From positions 17,861-81,860 of the forward strand of contig DASZCN010000092.1 in the NCBI GenBank assembly GCA_035943095.1: 64,000 bases of DNA. Direction: 5' to 3'. The notes under the pieces are model-generated. The model made no database searches. It saw nothing but the letters and a program-made list of their open reading frames with translations, and was not told the DNA's origin. Source of the DNA: AG41 sp035943095 (GTDB lineage: Bacteria > Gemmatimonadota > Gemmatimonadetes > Gemmatimonadales > GWC2-71-9). Numbering within the stretch: the first letter of the stretch is position 1; every line of letters begins with the position of its first letter. A program made the translations under genes and the position numbers. This document shows, piece after piece, positions 26,443-35,167 of the stretch.

Positions 26443-28140
26443 ATGCTCAGACGCGCACTGTCGGCGCTCGTCGCAGCCACGCTGCTGGTCCCCGGCGCCT
26501 GCTACCAAGATGACACCCCCACCGGTGGGAACGGCAAGCCAGTCGCCCGGGTGCTGCTGACGGACGCCCCGTTCCCATACGACTCTCTCAGCAGCGTGAC
26601 CATTTACGTGGTGCGGATCGAGGCCAGCAACGCCCAGGACACGAGCGGGAGCGGGCCATGGGTGCTCATCACCGAGCCCCGAAAGGCCTTCGATCTGCTC
26701 GCCTTGCAGCAGGGGACCACGGCCCTCCTCGGCGCGGGGGAGATGCCCTCCGGCCAGTACCACGCGGTCAGGATGACAATCGATACGAGCCAGTCGTCCA
26801 TACGGTGGAACGACACCGCCCTGCAGCAAGCAAACGTGAATTGGCACGGCTGGTCGGCGATCTACGCGGTCGTCGAGTATCCCGTGAACGTGGCGGCCCA
26901 GGGCGCCGACATCGTGCTCGACTTAGATGTCGGTCGCAGCTTCCCGTTCAACTTCTATGGTAACTACGAGTTCGACTTCACCCCGCAGTTGCGAGCGATC
27001 AATTCGGCGGCCGCGGGCGCGATCGCCGGGACGGTGACGCAGGGCTCCGGTGGGGCGACGAGTCCCGTCCCGAACGCCCAAGTTTCCGTCTTCGCTCCGT
27101 CTCCCGGGCAGCCGGACAGCATCGGGTACCTTGAGGCGACGGGCCGCAGCGATCAAGCCGGCCATTACAAGGTCGGGTTCCTGCCCCCGAACCGGTACTT
27201 CGTGAAGATCGAGCAGCCCTTTTTCCCGTCGCTTGAGGCCGTTGTCACTGCCAACGTGCAAGTGACGGCAGGGGGGACGACGCCCCTGTCGGTGTCGCTC
27301 CCTCAGGCAGGGGGCGGACACGCCTACCTCCACATCAGTGGGCCGACCCAGGTTGGTGTGGGCGGAATTATCTCCCTGTTCACAGCAGTCGGGGATTCGA
27401 ACGGTAATCCGGTTTACAACGCGCCCGTCACCTGGAGGAGCAGCGACACACTCGTGGCGGCCGTGGGGGCACCGAATGACACGGTTACCGCCTGGGTCAC
27501 CGGGCGCCAAGTCGGCGTGGCCACGATCTACGCGTCGACTGGCGGCTTGACCGACTCGCTTGCTGTTCACGTCGTCAGCGTGGGCTCGGTCGGCGTCGCC
27601 ACAGTGACCATCGTACCCGACAGCGCCACCGTTACGTTGGGGGACACCGGTGTTTTCCTTCAGGCGGTGTTTCGCGACTCGGCCGGGAACGTGATGGACG
27701 GCTACGCGTCCTGGTTCAGCTCCGACAGCTCGGTGGTCTCCGTTTGGCCATGCGCCTCGTGCGTCCGTGATCGCGCGCTGGGGCGCGCCCCGGGAACCGC
27801 TACTGTGTTCGCGACGAGCCAAGGAAAGACGGGCCAAGCCACGATTACGGTCCTGGCTCAGGTGACCGGTTCGCACGGATCGGTGGCGAGCGTTGAGGTA
27901 CAGCCCGCGAGTGCAAACCTGGCGGTGGGCGACACGATAGCGTTTGGGACCATCCTGCGTGATTCGGCGGGCAACATCCTGACCGGCCGACCGGTCTCGT
28001 GGTTCTCGACCGACTCCGCCTTCGCTATCGTAAACAACTTCGGTCCGTCGATCATCGGTCGGGGGCAGCGGGTCGGCAGCGCCGTGCTGCAAGCGACGAG
28101 CCAGGGAAAGACCGGTCAAGCGAGCATCACCGTGCATTGA
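26443..28140 (+). CDS. DUF4382/Ig-like domain lipoprotein
   Basis: 565 aa from ATG 26443 with GGAGGG upstream. The signal peptide ends in PGAC, with a likely acylated C20. Residues about 30-190 resemble DUF4382 (VLLTDAPFPYDSLSSVTIYV). Next comes a carboxypeptidase-regulatory-like repeat (about 195-285), then three BIG2-type Ig domains with repeated elements such as SWFSSDSSVV/SWFSTDSAFA and ATSQGKTGQATITV/ATSQGKTGQASITV. It is probably an envelope surface protein. It is divergent from the ECF sigma gene, so it might be in that regulon. Confidence 0.85.
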   Translation: MLRRALSALVAATLLVPGACYQDDTPTGGNGKPVARVLLTDAPFPYDSLSSVTIYVVRIEASNAQDTSGSGPWVLITEPRKAFDLLALQQGTTALLGAGEMPSGQYHAVRMTIDTSQSSIRWNDTALQQANVNWHGWSAIYAVVEYPVNVAAQGADIVLDLDVGRSFPFNFYGNYEFDFTPQLRAINSAAAGAIAGTVTQGSGGATSPVPNAQVSVFAPSPGQPDSIGYLEATGRSDQAGHYKVGFLPPNRYFVKIEQPFFPSLEAVVTANVQVTAGGTTPLSVSLPQAGGGHAYLHISGPTQVGVGGIISLFTAVGDSNGNPVYNAPVTWRSSDTLVAAVGAPNDTVTAWVTGRQVGVATIYASTGGLTDSLAVHVVSVGSVGVATVTIVPDSATVTLGDTGVFLQAVFRDSAGNVMDGYASWFSSDSSVVSVWPCASCVRDRALGRAPGTATVFATSQGKTGQATITVLAQVTGSHGSVASVEVQPASANLAVGDTIAFGTILRDSAGNILTGRPVSWFSTDSAFAIVNNFGPSIIGRGQRVGSAVLQATSQGKTGQASITVH

Positions 28141-28165
28141 GCTTTCGGGCGGGGGCCCGTAGTTT
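28137..28165 (+). promoter_or_regulatory. Possible promoter of the M20 peptidase gene
   Basis: TTGAGC (28137-28142, overlapping the previous stop codon) and TAGTTT (28160-28165) are 17 bp apart. GGAGG (28185-28189) lies 5 nt before the GTG start at 28195. Confidence 0.35.
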
Positions 28166-28194
28166 GCCGTTCTCGCTCCCGCCCGGAGGCGCGC

Positions 28195-29679
28195 GTGCGT
28201 GCAGTGTCGGTGCTGGTACTGGTCGCGTGCATCGGTTGCGCCCGTGCGCCTCGCGCGGGCGCCCCCCCGCAGCCGGGCCTGGTCGGCCCTTCCTCCCAGC
28301 CAGTGCTCTTGCCGCCCCGCGTGTTCGCTCCCGACGTGCCGCACAACGACGCAGCGTGGCGCGGCGTCGGGCGTGAGGCAGCGGGGTTGCTGTCGCAGTA
28401 CATCGCGATCAACACCACCAACCCGCCCGGGAACGAGCTGCAAGCCGCGACGTGGTTGAAAGCGGTCCTCGCCCGCGAGGGGATCGAGTCGCAGATTTTC
28501 GAGCCCAAGCCGGGGAAGGCCAACCTATATGCCCGGCTCCGGGGCGATGGCAGCGCGCGGCCGTTGATCCTGCTCAATCACATGGACGTGGTGCCCGCGA
28601 GCCCGGAGTACTGGAAGGTCGATCCATTCCGCGGCGCGGTGCAGGATGGGTACGTCTGGGGACGCGGGGCGCTCGACATGAAGGGCGAGGCCATCACGCA
28701 GCTCGAGACCCTGCTCACCCTCAAGCGCGCCGCCGTTCCGCTGAAACGCGACGTGATCTTCCTCGCCACGGCTGACGAGGAAGTCGGGGGCGGGGTCGGA
28801 GCGGGTTGGTTCGTCGAGAACCACCCGGACTTGGTGCAGGACGCCGAGTTCCTCCTCACGGAAGGTGGGACGATCCGCGCCGACCAGGACGGGCGGATCG
28901 ACTACTATGGGGTGGGCACAACCGAGAAGTCGCCGTTCTGGCTCGATGTCACGACGCACGGCACGGCGGGCCACGGCTCGCGCCCCACGCCCGACAATCC
29001 CGTCCATCGGCTCGTCCGGGCGCTGAACCGGATCGCTGCATACCAAACTCCCCTCCTGCCCACGCCGGCGGTCGAGCGCTACCTGCGTGACCTCTCGACG
29101 ATCGAGACCGACCCGGCCCGACGCGCCTGGCTCGCGGACGTGCGAACGGCCTTGCGCGACAGCGCGGCCGTTCGGTTCCTCACGGGGGATCTCACGTACA
29201 ACGCCCTGCTCCGCAACACGATCTCCATTACGGGTCTCGCCGGCAGCGACAAGACGAATGTGATTCCGCCGGTCGCGCACGGCGCGCTCGACGTCCGACT
29301 GCTTCCGGGCCAGGACCCGCAGGCGCTCCTGGCGGACCTGGTGCGCGTCGTGGACGACTCCGGCGTCGCGATCACGCCGCAAGGCCCGAATTGGGCTGCG
29401 ACGGAGAGCCCGATCGACACGGAGCTGTTCCGGGCCATCGTGTCTGCGGCGCACCAGCGGACGCCCAATGCACTGGTCACCACTCCGCCCCTCACGGGCT
29501 TCACCGACAGCCATTATTTCCGGCGCCTCGGTATCGTGAGCTACGGCTTATCTCCTTTCCCGCTCAACCAGACGGAATCCCGCGGCGTGCACGGCAACGA
29601 CGAGCGTGTGAGCCTCGAGGATCTGACTTTTGGGATGCATTTCGTGTACGACGTGGTGTCGCGCGTCGTCGCGAAGTGA
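28195..29679 (+). CDS. M20-family metallopeptidase lipoprotein
   Basis: 494 aa from GTG 28195. Lipobox LVAC (C12) predicts membrane anchoring in the envelope. M20 catalytic motifs are intact: NHMDVVPAS, GRGALDMKG and ATADEEVGGG, with the dimerisation domain (about 240-370) and a C-terminal TDSHYFRR segment. It is likely an exopeptidase or aminoacylase for imported or periplasmic peptides. Its stop overlaps the metallophosphoesterase start (GTGA). Confidence 0.92.
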   Translation: MRAVSVLVLVACIGCARAPRAGAPPQPGLVGPSSQPVLLPPRVFAPDVPHNDAAWRGVGREAAGLLSQYIAINTTNPPGNELQAATWLKAVLAREGIESQIFEPKPGKANLYARLRGDGSARPLILLNHMDVVPASPEYWKVDPFRGAVQDGYVWGRGALDMKGEAITQLETLLTLKRAAVPLKRDVIFLATADEEVGGGVGAGWFVENHPDLVQDAEFLLTEGGTIRADQDGRIDYYGVGTTEKSPFWLDVTTHGTAGHGSRPTPDNPVHRLVRALNRIAAYQTPLLPTPAVERYLRDLSTIETDPARRAWLADVRTALRDSAAVRFLTGDLTYNALLRNTISITGLAGSDKTNVIPPVAHGALDVRLLPGQDPQALLADLVRVVDDSGVAITPQGPNWAATESPIDTELFRAIVSAAHQRTPNALVTTPPLTGFTDSHYFRRLGIVSYGLSPFPLNQTESRGVHGNDERVSLEDLTFGMHFVYDVVSRVVAK

Positions 29680-30557
29680 TCGGGCCGTTTTTCTACCCGC
29701 GCCGCCGGCCTCCCTCGCGGGAGCGGCGGTCGCCCCGCTGGGAACGGCTGACCAAGGGCTCACTCGGCTGGGTGGTGGAGCGACTGACGGCGCCATTCCA
29801 ACGGTGGGACGACGCCCGGCTGCTCACCCCTGAGATACCTGTAGGCGTTCGGCGGCTCGCGCCCGAGCTCGCAGGCTATCGGATCGCGCTCGTCACCGAC
29901 CTTCATCACGGTCCTGCGGTCCCGGCACGCTGGCTCGCGTACGTCGCCCGTCGGGTAGCGGAGCTCGGTGTGGATTTGGTGGTCCTGGGTGGCGACTTCG
30001 TCAGCCACGCGCGGAGCGATCTGGACGGACTGGATGACGTGATCGCGCAGTTCACGGCGCGGGACGGTGCAGTGGCCGTGCTCGGGAATCACGATCACTG
30101 GGTCGATCCGGATGCCGTCGCGACGGCGGTGCAGCGCGGTGGGGCGAGGCTACTGACCAACCGCCATGAGCTGATTCGGCGGAGCGGCGGCGCGGCGCTC
30201 GCCATCGCGGGCGTCGACGATTTCACGCATGGGGCTGTACGACTTGACGAGGCATTCGCTGGCATCCCGCCGGACGTGCCCAGGGTGCTCGCGTCCCACA
30301 ACCCCGACTTGATCGAATACCTGCCCGCCGATCTGCGCGTCGACGTGATGTTGGCCGGGCATACGCACAATGGCCAGGCGCAGCTGCCATGGATCGGGCC
30401 GCTCACCGTCCCGTCGCAGTTCGGCGGGCGCTACCTACATGGGTTGAAGCGGGTGGGCGATACCTGGCTGTACGTTTCCGCGGGTGTCGGAACGGCGGCG
30501 ATCCCTCGGTGGCGCAATCCACCCGAGTTGCCCGTGATCCGTCTCGTGCCAGACTAG
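29676..30557 (+). CDS. Metallophosphoesterase (YkuE-like)
   Basis: 293 aa from the GTG at 29676, coupled to the M20 stop. Dinuclear-metal motifs appear in the standard order: TDLHHG, GGDF, GNHDH and GHTHNGQ. The basic N-terminal 30 residues carry several Arg and no clear signal peptide. Relatives act on cyclic nucleotides, UDP-sugars or phospholipids; the substrate is unknown here. Its stop codon shares CTAG with the convergent gene. Confidence 0.88.
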   Translation: MIGPFFYPRRRPPSRERRSPRWERLTKGSLGWVVERLTAPFQRWDDARLLTPEIPVGVRRLAPELAGYRIALVTDLHHGPAVPARWLAYVARRVAELGVDLVVLGGDFVSHARSDLDGLDDVIAQFTARDGAVAVLGNHDHWVDPDAVATAVQRGGARLLTNRHELIRRSGGAALAIAGVDDFTHGAVRLDEAFAGIPPDVPRVLASHNPDLIEYLPADLRVDVMLAGHTHNGQAQLPWIGPLTVPSQFGGRYLHGLKRVGDTWLYVSAGVGTAAIPRWRNPPELPVIRLVPD

Positions 30558-30850
30558 ACGGCCGTCCCCAGGGGGACGACAAAGCGGACGGTCACCGTTT
30601 CGGCTGTCTGCGGCGCCACGGTGCAGAAGCATTCCGCGCCGATCAAGCGCTTCACGCCGAGCACTTCCGCCTCCGCGATGCCGGGCACGTCCCGATACGT
30701 GATCTCGAGCGTCGTGCCGTCCACGATGCGATAGGCCACCGGGCGTCCCACCAGGCGATGGTGCGGATCGATCTTACCCAGGCCTTCGGAGAGCCGGTGC
30801 TGGATCGCGCTGGCCTTCGCGCTCCACGACACCTGTGTGTCGGTCATCAC
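30554..30850 (-). CDS. Small conserved hypothetical downstream of queG
   Basis: 98 aa, overlapping the queG stop by 4 nt (ATGA) and the metallophosphoesterase stop in CTAG. I recognise no family. The sequence alternates charged and hydrophobic segments without signal peptide or membrane helix, so it is probably cytoplasmic. It has a single Cys pair (ECFC). Translational coupling suggests it is expressed with queG. Confidence 0.65.
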   Translation of the reverse strand: MMTDTQVSWSAKASAIQHRLSEGLGKIDPHHRLVGRPVAYRIVDGTTLEITYRDVPGIAEAEVLGVKRLIGAECFCTVAPQTAETVTVRFVVPLGTAV

Positions 30851-31800
30851 CGGCGGGCCGGGCGGTTCGCGCGGACGGCGGCAGCGTTGCGCCGCATCCC
30901 CGCGGCGCCTGGTCGTTCGAACGGCGTATCGCCGTAGCGGCTGTCGAACGCGTCAGGGTCGCCGTCGAGCAATGCCCCGAGCTCAGGCTCGGCCTGCTCC
31001 GGCCGAACATCGAACTGGGCATCGGTGGTGGGGCGCGCGAACTTCACGTTCCACGGGCACACGTCCTGGCAGACGTCGCATCCGAACAGCCAGTCGCCCA
31101 CGAGCGCCCGCTCCGATTCGGTGAACGCGCCGCGACGCTCGATCGTCAGATAGGAGATGCAGCGGCGGGCGTCGAGGACACCGGGCGCGACGAACGCGGT
31201 GGTCGGGCACGCGTCGAGACAGGCCCGGCAGCTGCCGCAGCGGTCCGCCTCGAACGGCAGGTCGGCGTCGAGCGCGGCGTCCGTGAAGACGACACCGATG
31301 AACGTGAAGGAGCCGACGTCCGGACGGATGAGCATCGTGTTCTTGCCGATCCAGCCGAGCCCCGCCCGTTGCGCGAGCTCCCGCTCGGGGACGGGTCCGG
31401 CGTCCACGTAGCACCGAGTGATCGCGCCAGGAACGATCTCACGTACCGCGGTCGCGAGCAGCTCGAGGCGCCGGCCCAGGACCAGGTGATAATCGGTGGA
31501 CCACGCGTATTGGGCGACGCGGGCCGGCGTGCGCCCGGGGTCGGCTGTGCCGTGGAAGTAATTGGTGAGGGTAACCACGGCGACTCGCGCCTCCGGCATG
31601 ATGCGGGCCGGGTGCTTTCGCTTCTCCGCCTGGCGATGCAGATAGGTCATGTCGCCCGCGTACCCCGCCGTCAGCCATTGCGCGAGCGCGCCGGCGTAGG
31701 CGCTGGGCTCGAGGGTCGTTATTCCTACCGCGTCGAATCCGAGCTCGAGCGCCCGCCCCTTCACCGCGGTCGTTCGGCGTGACGCCTCGATGTCGGTCAC
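30847..31800 (-). CDS. queG: Epoxyqueuosine reductase QueG
   Basis: 317 aa from GTG 31800. Cobalamin-dependent Fe-S enzyme for the last step of queuosine synthesis in tRNA. The N-terminal domain has GLGWIGKNTMLI; two [4Fe-4S] motifs follow, CGSCRACLDACP and CDVCQDVCPWN, plus the intervening C in RRCISYLTIE. The start overlaps the stop of the 88-aa gene upstream (GTGA). The C-terminus is short, as in compact family members. Its clusters would depend on an assembly system such as the local suf operon. Confidence 0.93.
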   Translation of the reverse strand: MTDIEASRRTTAVKGRALELGFDAVGITTLEPSAYAGALAQWLTAGYAGDMTYLHRQAEKRKHPARIMPEARVAVVTLTNYFHGTADPGRTPARVAQYAWSTDYHLVLGRRLELLATAVREIVPGAITRCYVDAGPVPERELAQRAGLGWIGKNTMLIRPDVGSFTFIGVVFTDAALDADLPFEADRCGSCRACLDACPTTAFVAPGVLDARRCISYLTIERRGAFTESERALVGDWLFGCDVCQDVCPWNVKFARPTTDAQFDVRPEQAEPELGALLDGDPDAFDSRYGDTPFERPGAAGMRRNAAAVRANRPARR

Positions 31801-32063
31801 AGGTGCATCGTTTCTCGCCGCCAGCGGGCGAAGCGTACGACGTCGTCGAGCGGTGGCACGGCGCGCTCGTCGCCGTAGGCGGTGAACATGCGCCATCGCA
31901 CATAGTCGGCGGGCGGCAACGGGAGGAAGGGTGCGCGGCGGTACCAGTCGCGCGCTCGGAAGCTCCAGACGAGGCGGAGGAGATCGAGCGCGAGCCGCGG
32001 GTTCGCGAGCGCCCGGAGGGCGAGCCGCCCGGCGAGTGTCGGCCAGCCGGTGGGTGGCTCCAT
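31797..32063 (-). CDS. Small conserved hypothetical upstream of queG
   Basis: 88 aa, first gene of the queG operon. It is rich in Arg and Trp, with PLPPADYVRWRMFTAYGDE in the middle. No signal peptide, cysteine motif or recognised domain. Its stop overlaps the queG start. It could be a QueG partner, but this rests only on position. Confidence 0.65.
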   Translation of the reverse strand: MEPPTGWPTLAGRLALRALANPRLALDLLRLVWSFRARDWYRRAPFLPLPPADYVRWRMFTAYGDERAVPPLDDVVRFARWRRETMHL

Positions 32064-32110
32064 ATCACGGAATGTAGTCGCGAGGCGTGCCGGGCGTGCT
32101 CGTCCGCCTG

Positions 32111-32116
32111 TATATT
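32111..32116 (+). promoter_or_regulatory. -10-like hexamer close to the PLP-enzyme start
   Basis: TATATT ends 8 nt before the ATG at 32125. There is no Shine-Dalgarno, and no clear -35 is seen. It would give a nearly leaderless transcript for the six-gene operon. Confidence 0.35.
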
Positions 32117-32124
32117 GACGGCCT

Positions 32125-33306
32125 ATGACGCTCGCCAGTGGGCTCGACGTCGGCGCGCGCGCCGCGGCGCACCAGCTCGCCCGCTACCGCAACGAGTTCC
32201 CGATCTTCCGGGACAAGATCTACCTCAACACGTGCTCGCTCGGCGCGCTGGGCAATCGCACACGCCGCCGCCTCGAGGAGTTCCTCGATCTGTGGCAGGC
32301 GCGCGGAGCGTCCGCCTGGTACGACGTGTGGTGGGCCGCTCTGGGCGAGCTGCGGGAGCGCTACGCGCGCACCATCGCTTCGCGCGCCGACGAGATCGCC
32401 CTTGCGCCGAGCATCTCCGTGGCCATCTCGACGGTGGCGGAGACGCTGGACTATCGGGCCCGCCCGCGGGTGGTCGTCACGTCTCTCGACTTTCCAACCG
32501 TCGCGTATCAATGGCTCGCGAAGCGGGCGCGCGGCGTCGAGCTGGTCGTCGTCGAGAGCCCGGACCGCATCTCGGTGCCGGTGGAGGCGATCGCGCGGGC
32601 CGTGGACGATCGGACCGCCCTCGTGGCGACGTCGCACGTCTATTTCATGAGCGGCGCGATTCAGGATATCCGCGCGGTCGCCGCCGCGGCCCACGCGAAG
32701 GGCGCCCTCTGCTTGATCGACGCGTACCAGTCAGTCGGGCAGGTTCCGGTGGACGCGGTGGCGACCGGCGTGGATTTTCTCACTGCCGGCGGCCTCAAAT
32801 GGCTGCTCGGCGGTCCAGGCGTGGTCTTTCTCTACGTCCGGGCGGAGCTCGCGCGCCGCCTCGCCCCGGCCATCGCGGGGTGGTTTGGCCACCGCGATCA
32901 ATTTGCGTTCGACCCGCGCTCGCTCCAGCTCCACGACGACGCGCGGCGCTTCGAGCTCGGCACGCCAGCGCTCGCCGCGGTGTACGCCCAGCTCGGGGGG
33001 CTCGATTACATCGACGAGATCGGGATCCCGGCGATCCGTGAAGTGACTGCCGCACTCACTGAAGATCTGATCGGCAAGGCCCGGGAGCGCGGGTTCCGGC
33101 CGCACGTCGCGTCCCGCGCGGACGAGCGCTCGGCCATTGTCATGCTCCCCGCGGCGGACCCGGCGGCCGCCGTCCGGCACCTCGCGGCGGGCGGCATCAT
33201 CGGTGATGCGCGCCCGGGCCATGTTCGCCTCTCCCCCTTTTTCTATAACGTCCAGGATGACTATGTCGCAGCGCTCGAGCGGCTCGCCGCACACCTCGAT
33301 CACTGA
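32125..33306 (+). CDS. Class V aminotransferase-fold PLP enzyme
   Basis: 393 aa. It opens with the class V pattern FPIFRDKIYLNTCSLGALG; the PLP lysine is K225 in TAGGLKWLLGGPG. There is no SufS-type catalytic cysteine loop, so it is more likely a kynureninase-like or selenocysteine-lyase-like enzyme than a desulfurase. It is the first gene of a tightly packed six-gene run; the next gene overlaps its end by about 50 nt. Substrate unknown. Confidence 0.85.
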   Translation: MTLASGLDVGARAAAHQLARYRNEFPIFRDKIYLNTCSLGALGNRTRRRLEEFLDLWQARGASAWYDVWWAALGELRERYARTIASRADEIALAPSISVAISTVAETLDYRARPRVVVTSLDFPTVAYQWLAKRARGVELVVVESPDRISVPVEAIARAVDDRTALVATSHVYFMSGAIQDIRAVAAAAHAKGALCLIDAYQSVGQVPVDAVATGVDFLTAGGLKWLLGGPGVVFLYVRAELARRLAPAIAGWFGHRDQFAFDPRSLQLHDDARRFELGTPALAAVYAQLGGLDYIDEIGIPAIREVTAALTEDLIGKARERGFRPHVASRADERSAIVMLPAADPAAAVRHLAAGGIIGDARPGHVRLSPFFYNVQDDYVAALERLAAHLDH

Positions 33307-34012
33307 GGACGAACAACTCCTCGCGCAGGTCCCCCGCGAGCGACGTTCGTTTGTCAAGACGGACTCCTGGCGCGTCCTCCGCATCATGGGAGAGTTCGTC
33401 GAAGGCTTCGACACCCTGTCGGACGTCTACAATGCCGTGACCGTCTTCGGCTCGGCCCGCACCAAGCCCGAGGACCCGTATTACGAGAAAGCGGTGGAAA
33501 CCGCCCGCATGCTCGCCAAGGAAGGGTTCCCGATCATCACGGGCGGAGGGCCCGGCATCATGGAGGCCTCTAATCGGGGAGGGCAGGAGGGAAACGGACT
33601 CTCGATCGGCTGCAACATCGAGCTGCCGTTCGAGCAGGGACTCAACCCCTACGTGGAGCGCGCCATCAACTTCCGCTACTTTTTCGTCCGCAAGACGATG
33701 TTCGTGAAATACTCGACGGCGTTCGTAGTCTTTCCGGGCGGCTACGGCACGATGGACGAGCTGTTCGAGGCGCTGACCCTCATCCAGACCGGAAAGGTGA
33801 AGCACTTTCCCGTCATCCTGTTCGGAGAAGCATACTGGGAGGGCCTGGTGCATTGGCTGCGCGAGCGGGTCGCCGGAGAAGGCAAGATCGCCACGACCGA
33901 TCTGACGTTGTTCACGGTCACCGACAGTCCTCGGGAGGCCGTCGCGATCATCCGGAAAGCCCGCGAGCAACGTAGCAAGGCGGCATACCCGCTCGACGCC
34001 CAGCGCGACTAG
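33257..34012 (+). CDS. LOG-family (TIGR00730) Rossmann-fold nucleotide hydrolase
   Basis: 251 aa from ATG 33257 (or 33263). Family motifs GGGPGIMEASNRG and PGGYGTMDELFE are intact. Proteins of this family, once called lysine decarboxylases, are phosphoribohydrolases acting on nucleoside monophosphates (cytokinin activation in LOG enzymes). Its reading frame overlaps the preceding PLP enzyme gene by 50 nt, and the DHS-like gene starts 15 nt later, so it is part of the same operon. Confidence 0.9.
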   Translation: MTMSQRSSGSPHTSITEDEQLLAQVPRERRSFVKTDSWRVLRIMGEFVEGFDTLSDVYNAVTVFGSARTKPEDPYYEKAVETARMLAKEGFPIITGGGPGIMEASNRGGQEGNGLSIGCNIELPFEQGLNPYVERAINFRYFFVRKTMFVKYSTAFVVFPGGYGTMDELFEALTLIQTGKVKHFPVILFGEAYWEGLVHWLRERVAGEGKIATTDLTLFTVTDSPREAVAIIRKAREQRSKAAYPLDAQRD

Positions 34013-34027
34013 GGGAAGGGAGGGGCC

Positions 34028-35167
34028 ATGACGACTCGAAAGGACCTGCTGCGCGGGGCGAGGATCGACCCCAAGCCCGTCACCGGCCGGGAGACCGTCG
34101 CCGACCTGGTGGACAACGCGTTTCTTGCATACAACGCCGGCCGACTCGCCGAAGGCTGCCGCCTCTTCAGCGAACGCATGCTCGCGGACGACGTGACGGT
34201 CGGGATGAGCCTCACCGGCGCGATGACTCCCGCCGGGCTTGGCATGTCCACGATCATCCCGCTGCTCGAAGCCGGATTCATCGATTGGATCGTGTCGACG
34301 GGCGCCAATATGTACCACGACGCCCACTTCGGGTTGGGGCTCGCGATGCACCGCGGGACGCCGTTCGCGGACGATGTCGAGCTGCGCGAGGAGGGCGTGG
34401 TCCGGATCTACGACATCTTCTTCGACTACGAGGTACTGTTGTCGACCGACGCCTACATCCGCCAGGTGTCGGCGGGCCCGGAATTCCAGCGCCCGATGAG
34501 CACCGCGGAGTACCACTACCTGCTCGGCGGCTACATCCTCGGGCGCGAGCAGGCGCTCGGAATTTCCCGGAAGTCTGTGCTCGGCGTCGCCCACCAGTGC
34601 GGCGTGCCGATCTACACATCGTCCCCGGGGGATTCGTCGATCGGGATGAACGTCGCCGAGCAGGCGCTCACGGGCTCACGGCTGCGGTTCGATTCGAGCG
34701 CGGATGTCAACGAGACATCGGCGATCGTGTTCGACGCCAAGACGCACGGCGGTAAAAGCGGCGTGCTCATCATCGGCGGTGGCAGCCCGAAGAACTTCGT
34801 CCTCCAGACCGAGCCGCAAATCCAAGAAGTGCTGGGGATCAGCGAAAAGGGTCACGACTACTACCTGCAGCTCACGGACGCGCGGCCCGACACTGGTGGC
34901 CTCTCGGGCGCCACGCCCGCGGAGGCTGTGAGCTGGGGCAAGGTGGACCCCGACCAGTTGCCGGGCACCGTCGTGTGTTACCTGGACAACACCGTGGGCT
35001 TTCCGGTCCTCGCCGCGTACGCGCTCGCCAAGCGAAAGAAGCGGCCGCTCAGGCGCCTGTATGACCGGCGCGACGAGATGATGCGGCAGCTCACCGAGGC
35101 GTACCGGGAGGCAAAGGCGGACCGCGACGCCCGCGCGGAGGCGACGACTGTCGGACGCCGGCCCTAG
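34028..35167 (+). CDS. Deoxyhypusine synthase-like / homospermidine synthase-like enzyme
   Basis: 379 aa. NAD-dependent aminobutyl-transferase fold. The family core is clear: THGGKSGVLIIGGGSPKNF and SGATPAEAVSWGKVDP, where K305 matches the catalytic lysine of deoxyhypusine synthase. Bacteria lack eIF5A, the usual substrate, so bacterial members probably make polyamines such as homospermidine or act on an unknown acceptor. RBS GGGAGGGG precedes the ATG. The MFS gene appears to start inside its last 20 nt. Confidence 0.88.
   Translation: MTTRKDLLRGARIDPKPVTGRETVADLVDNAFLAYNAGRLAEGCRLFSERMLADDVTVGMSLTGAMTPAGLGMSTIIPLLEAGFIDWIVSTGANMYHDAHFGLGLAMHRGTPFADDVELREEGVVRIYDIFFDYEVLLSTDAYIRQVSAGPEFQRPMSTAEYHYLLGGYILGREQALGISRKSVLGVAHQCGVPIYTSSPGDSSIGMNVAEQALTGSRLRFDSSADVNETSAIVFDAKTHGGKSGVLIIGGGSPKNFVLQTEPQIQEVLGISEKGHDYYLQLTDARPDTGGLSGATPAEAVSWGKVDPDQLPGTVVCYLDNTVGFPVLAAYALAKRKKRPLRRLYDRRDEMMRQLTEAYREAKADRDARAEATTVGRRP
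35137..35150 (+). promoter_or_regulatory. Shine-Dalgarno and CTG start of the MFS gene
   Basis: GGAGG (35137-35141) is followed after 6 nt by CTG (35148-35150) in the MFS frame. No ATG, GTG or TTG occurs in this frame between the upstream stop (35079-35081) and the GTG at 35355, which lies after the first membrane helix. The CTG is therefore the best start. Confidence 0.55.
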
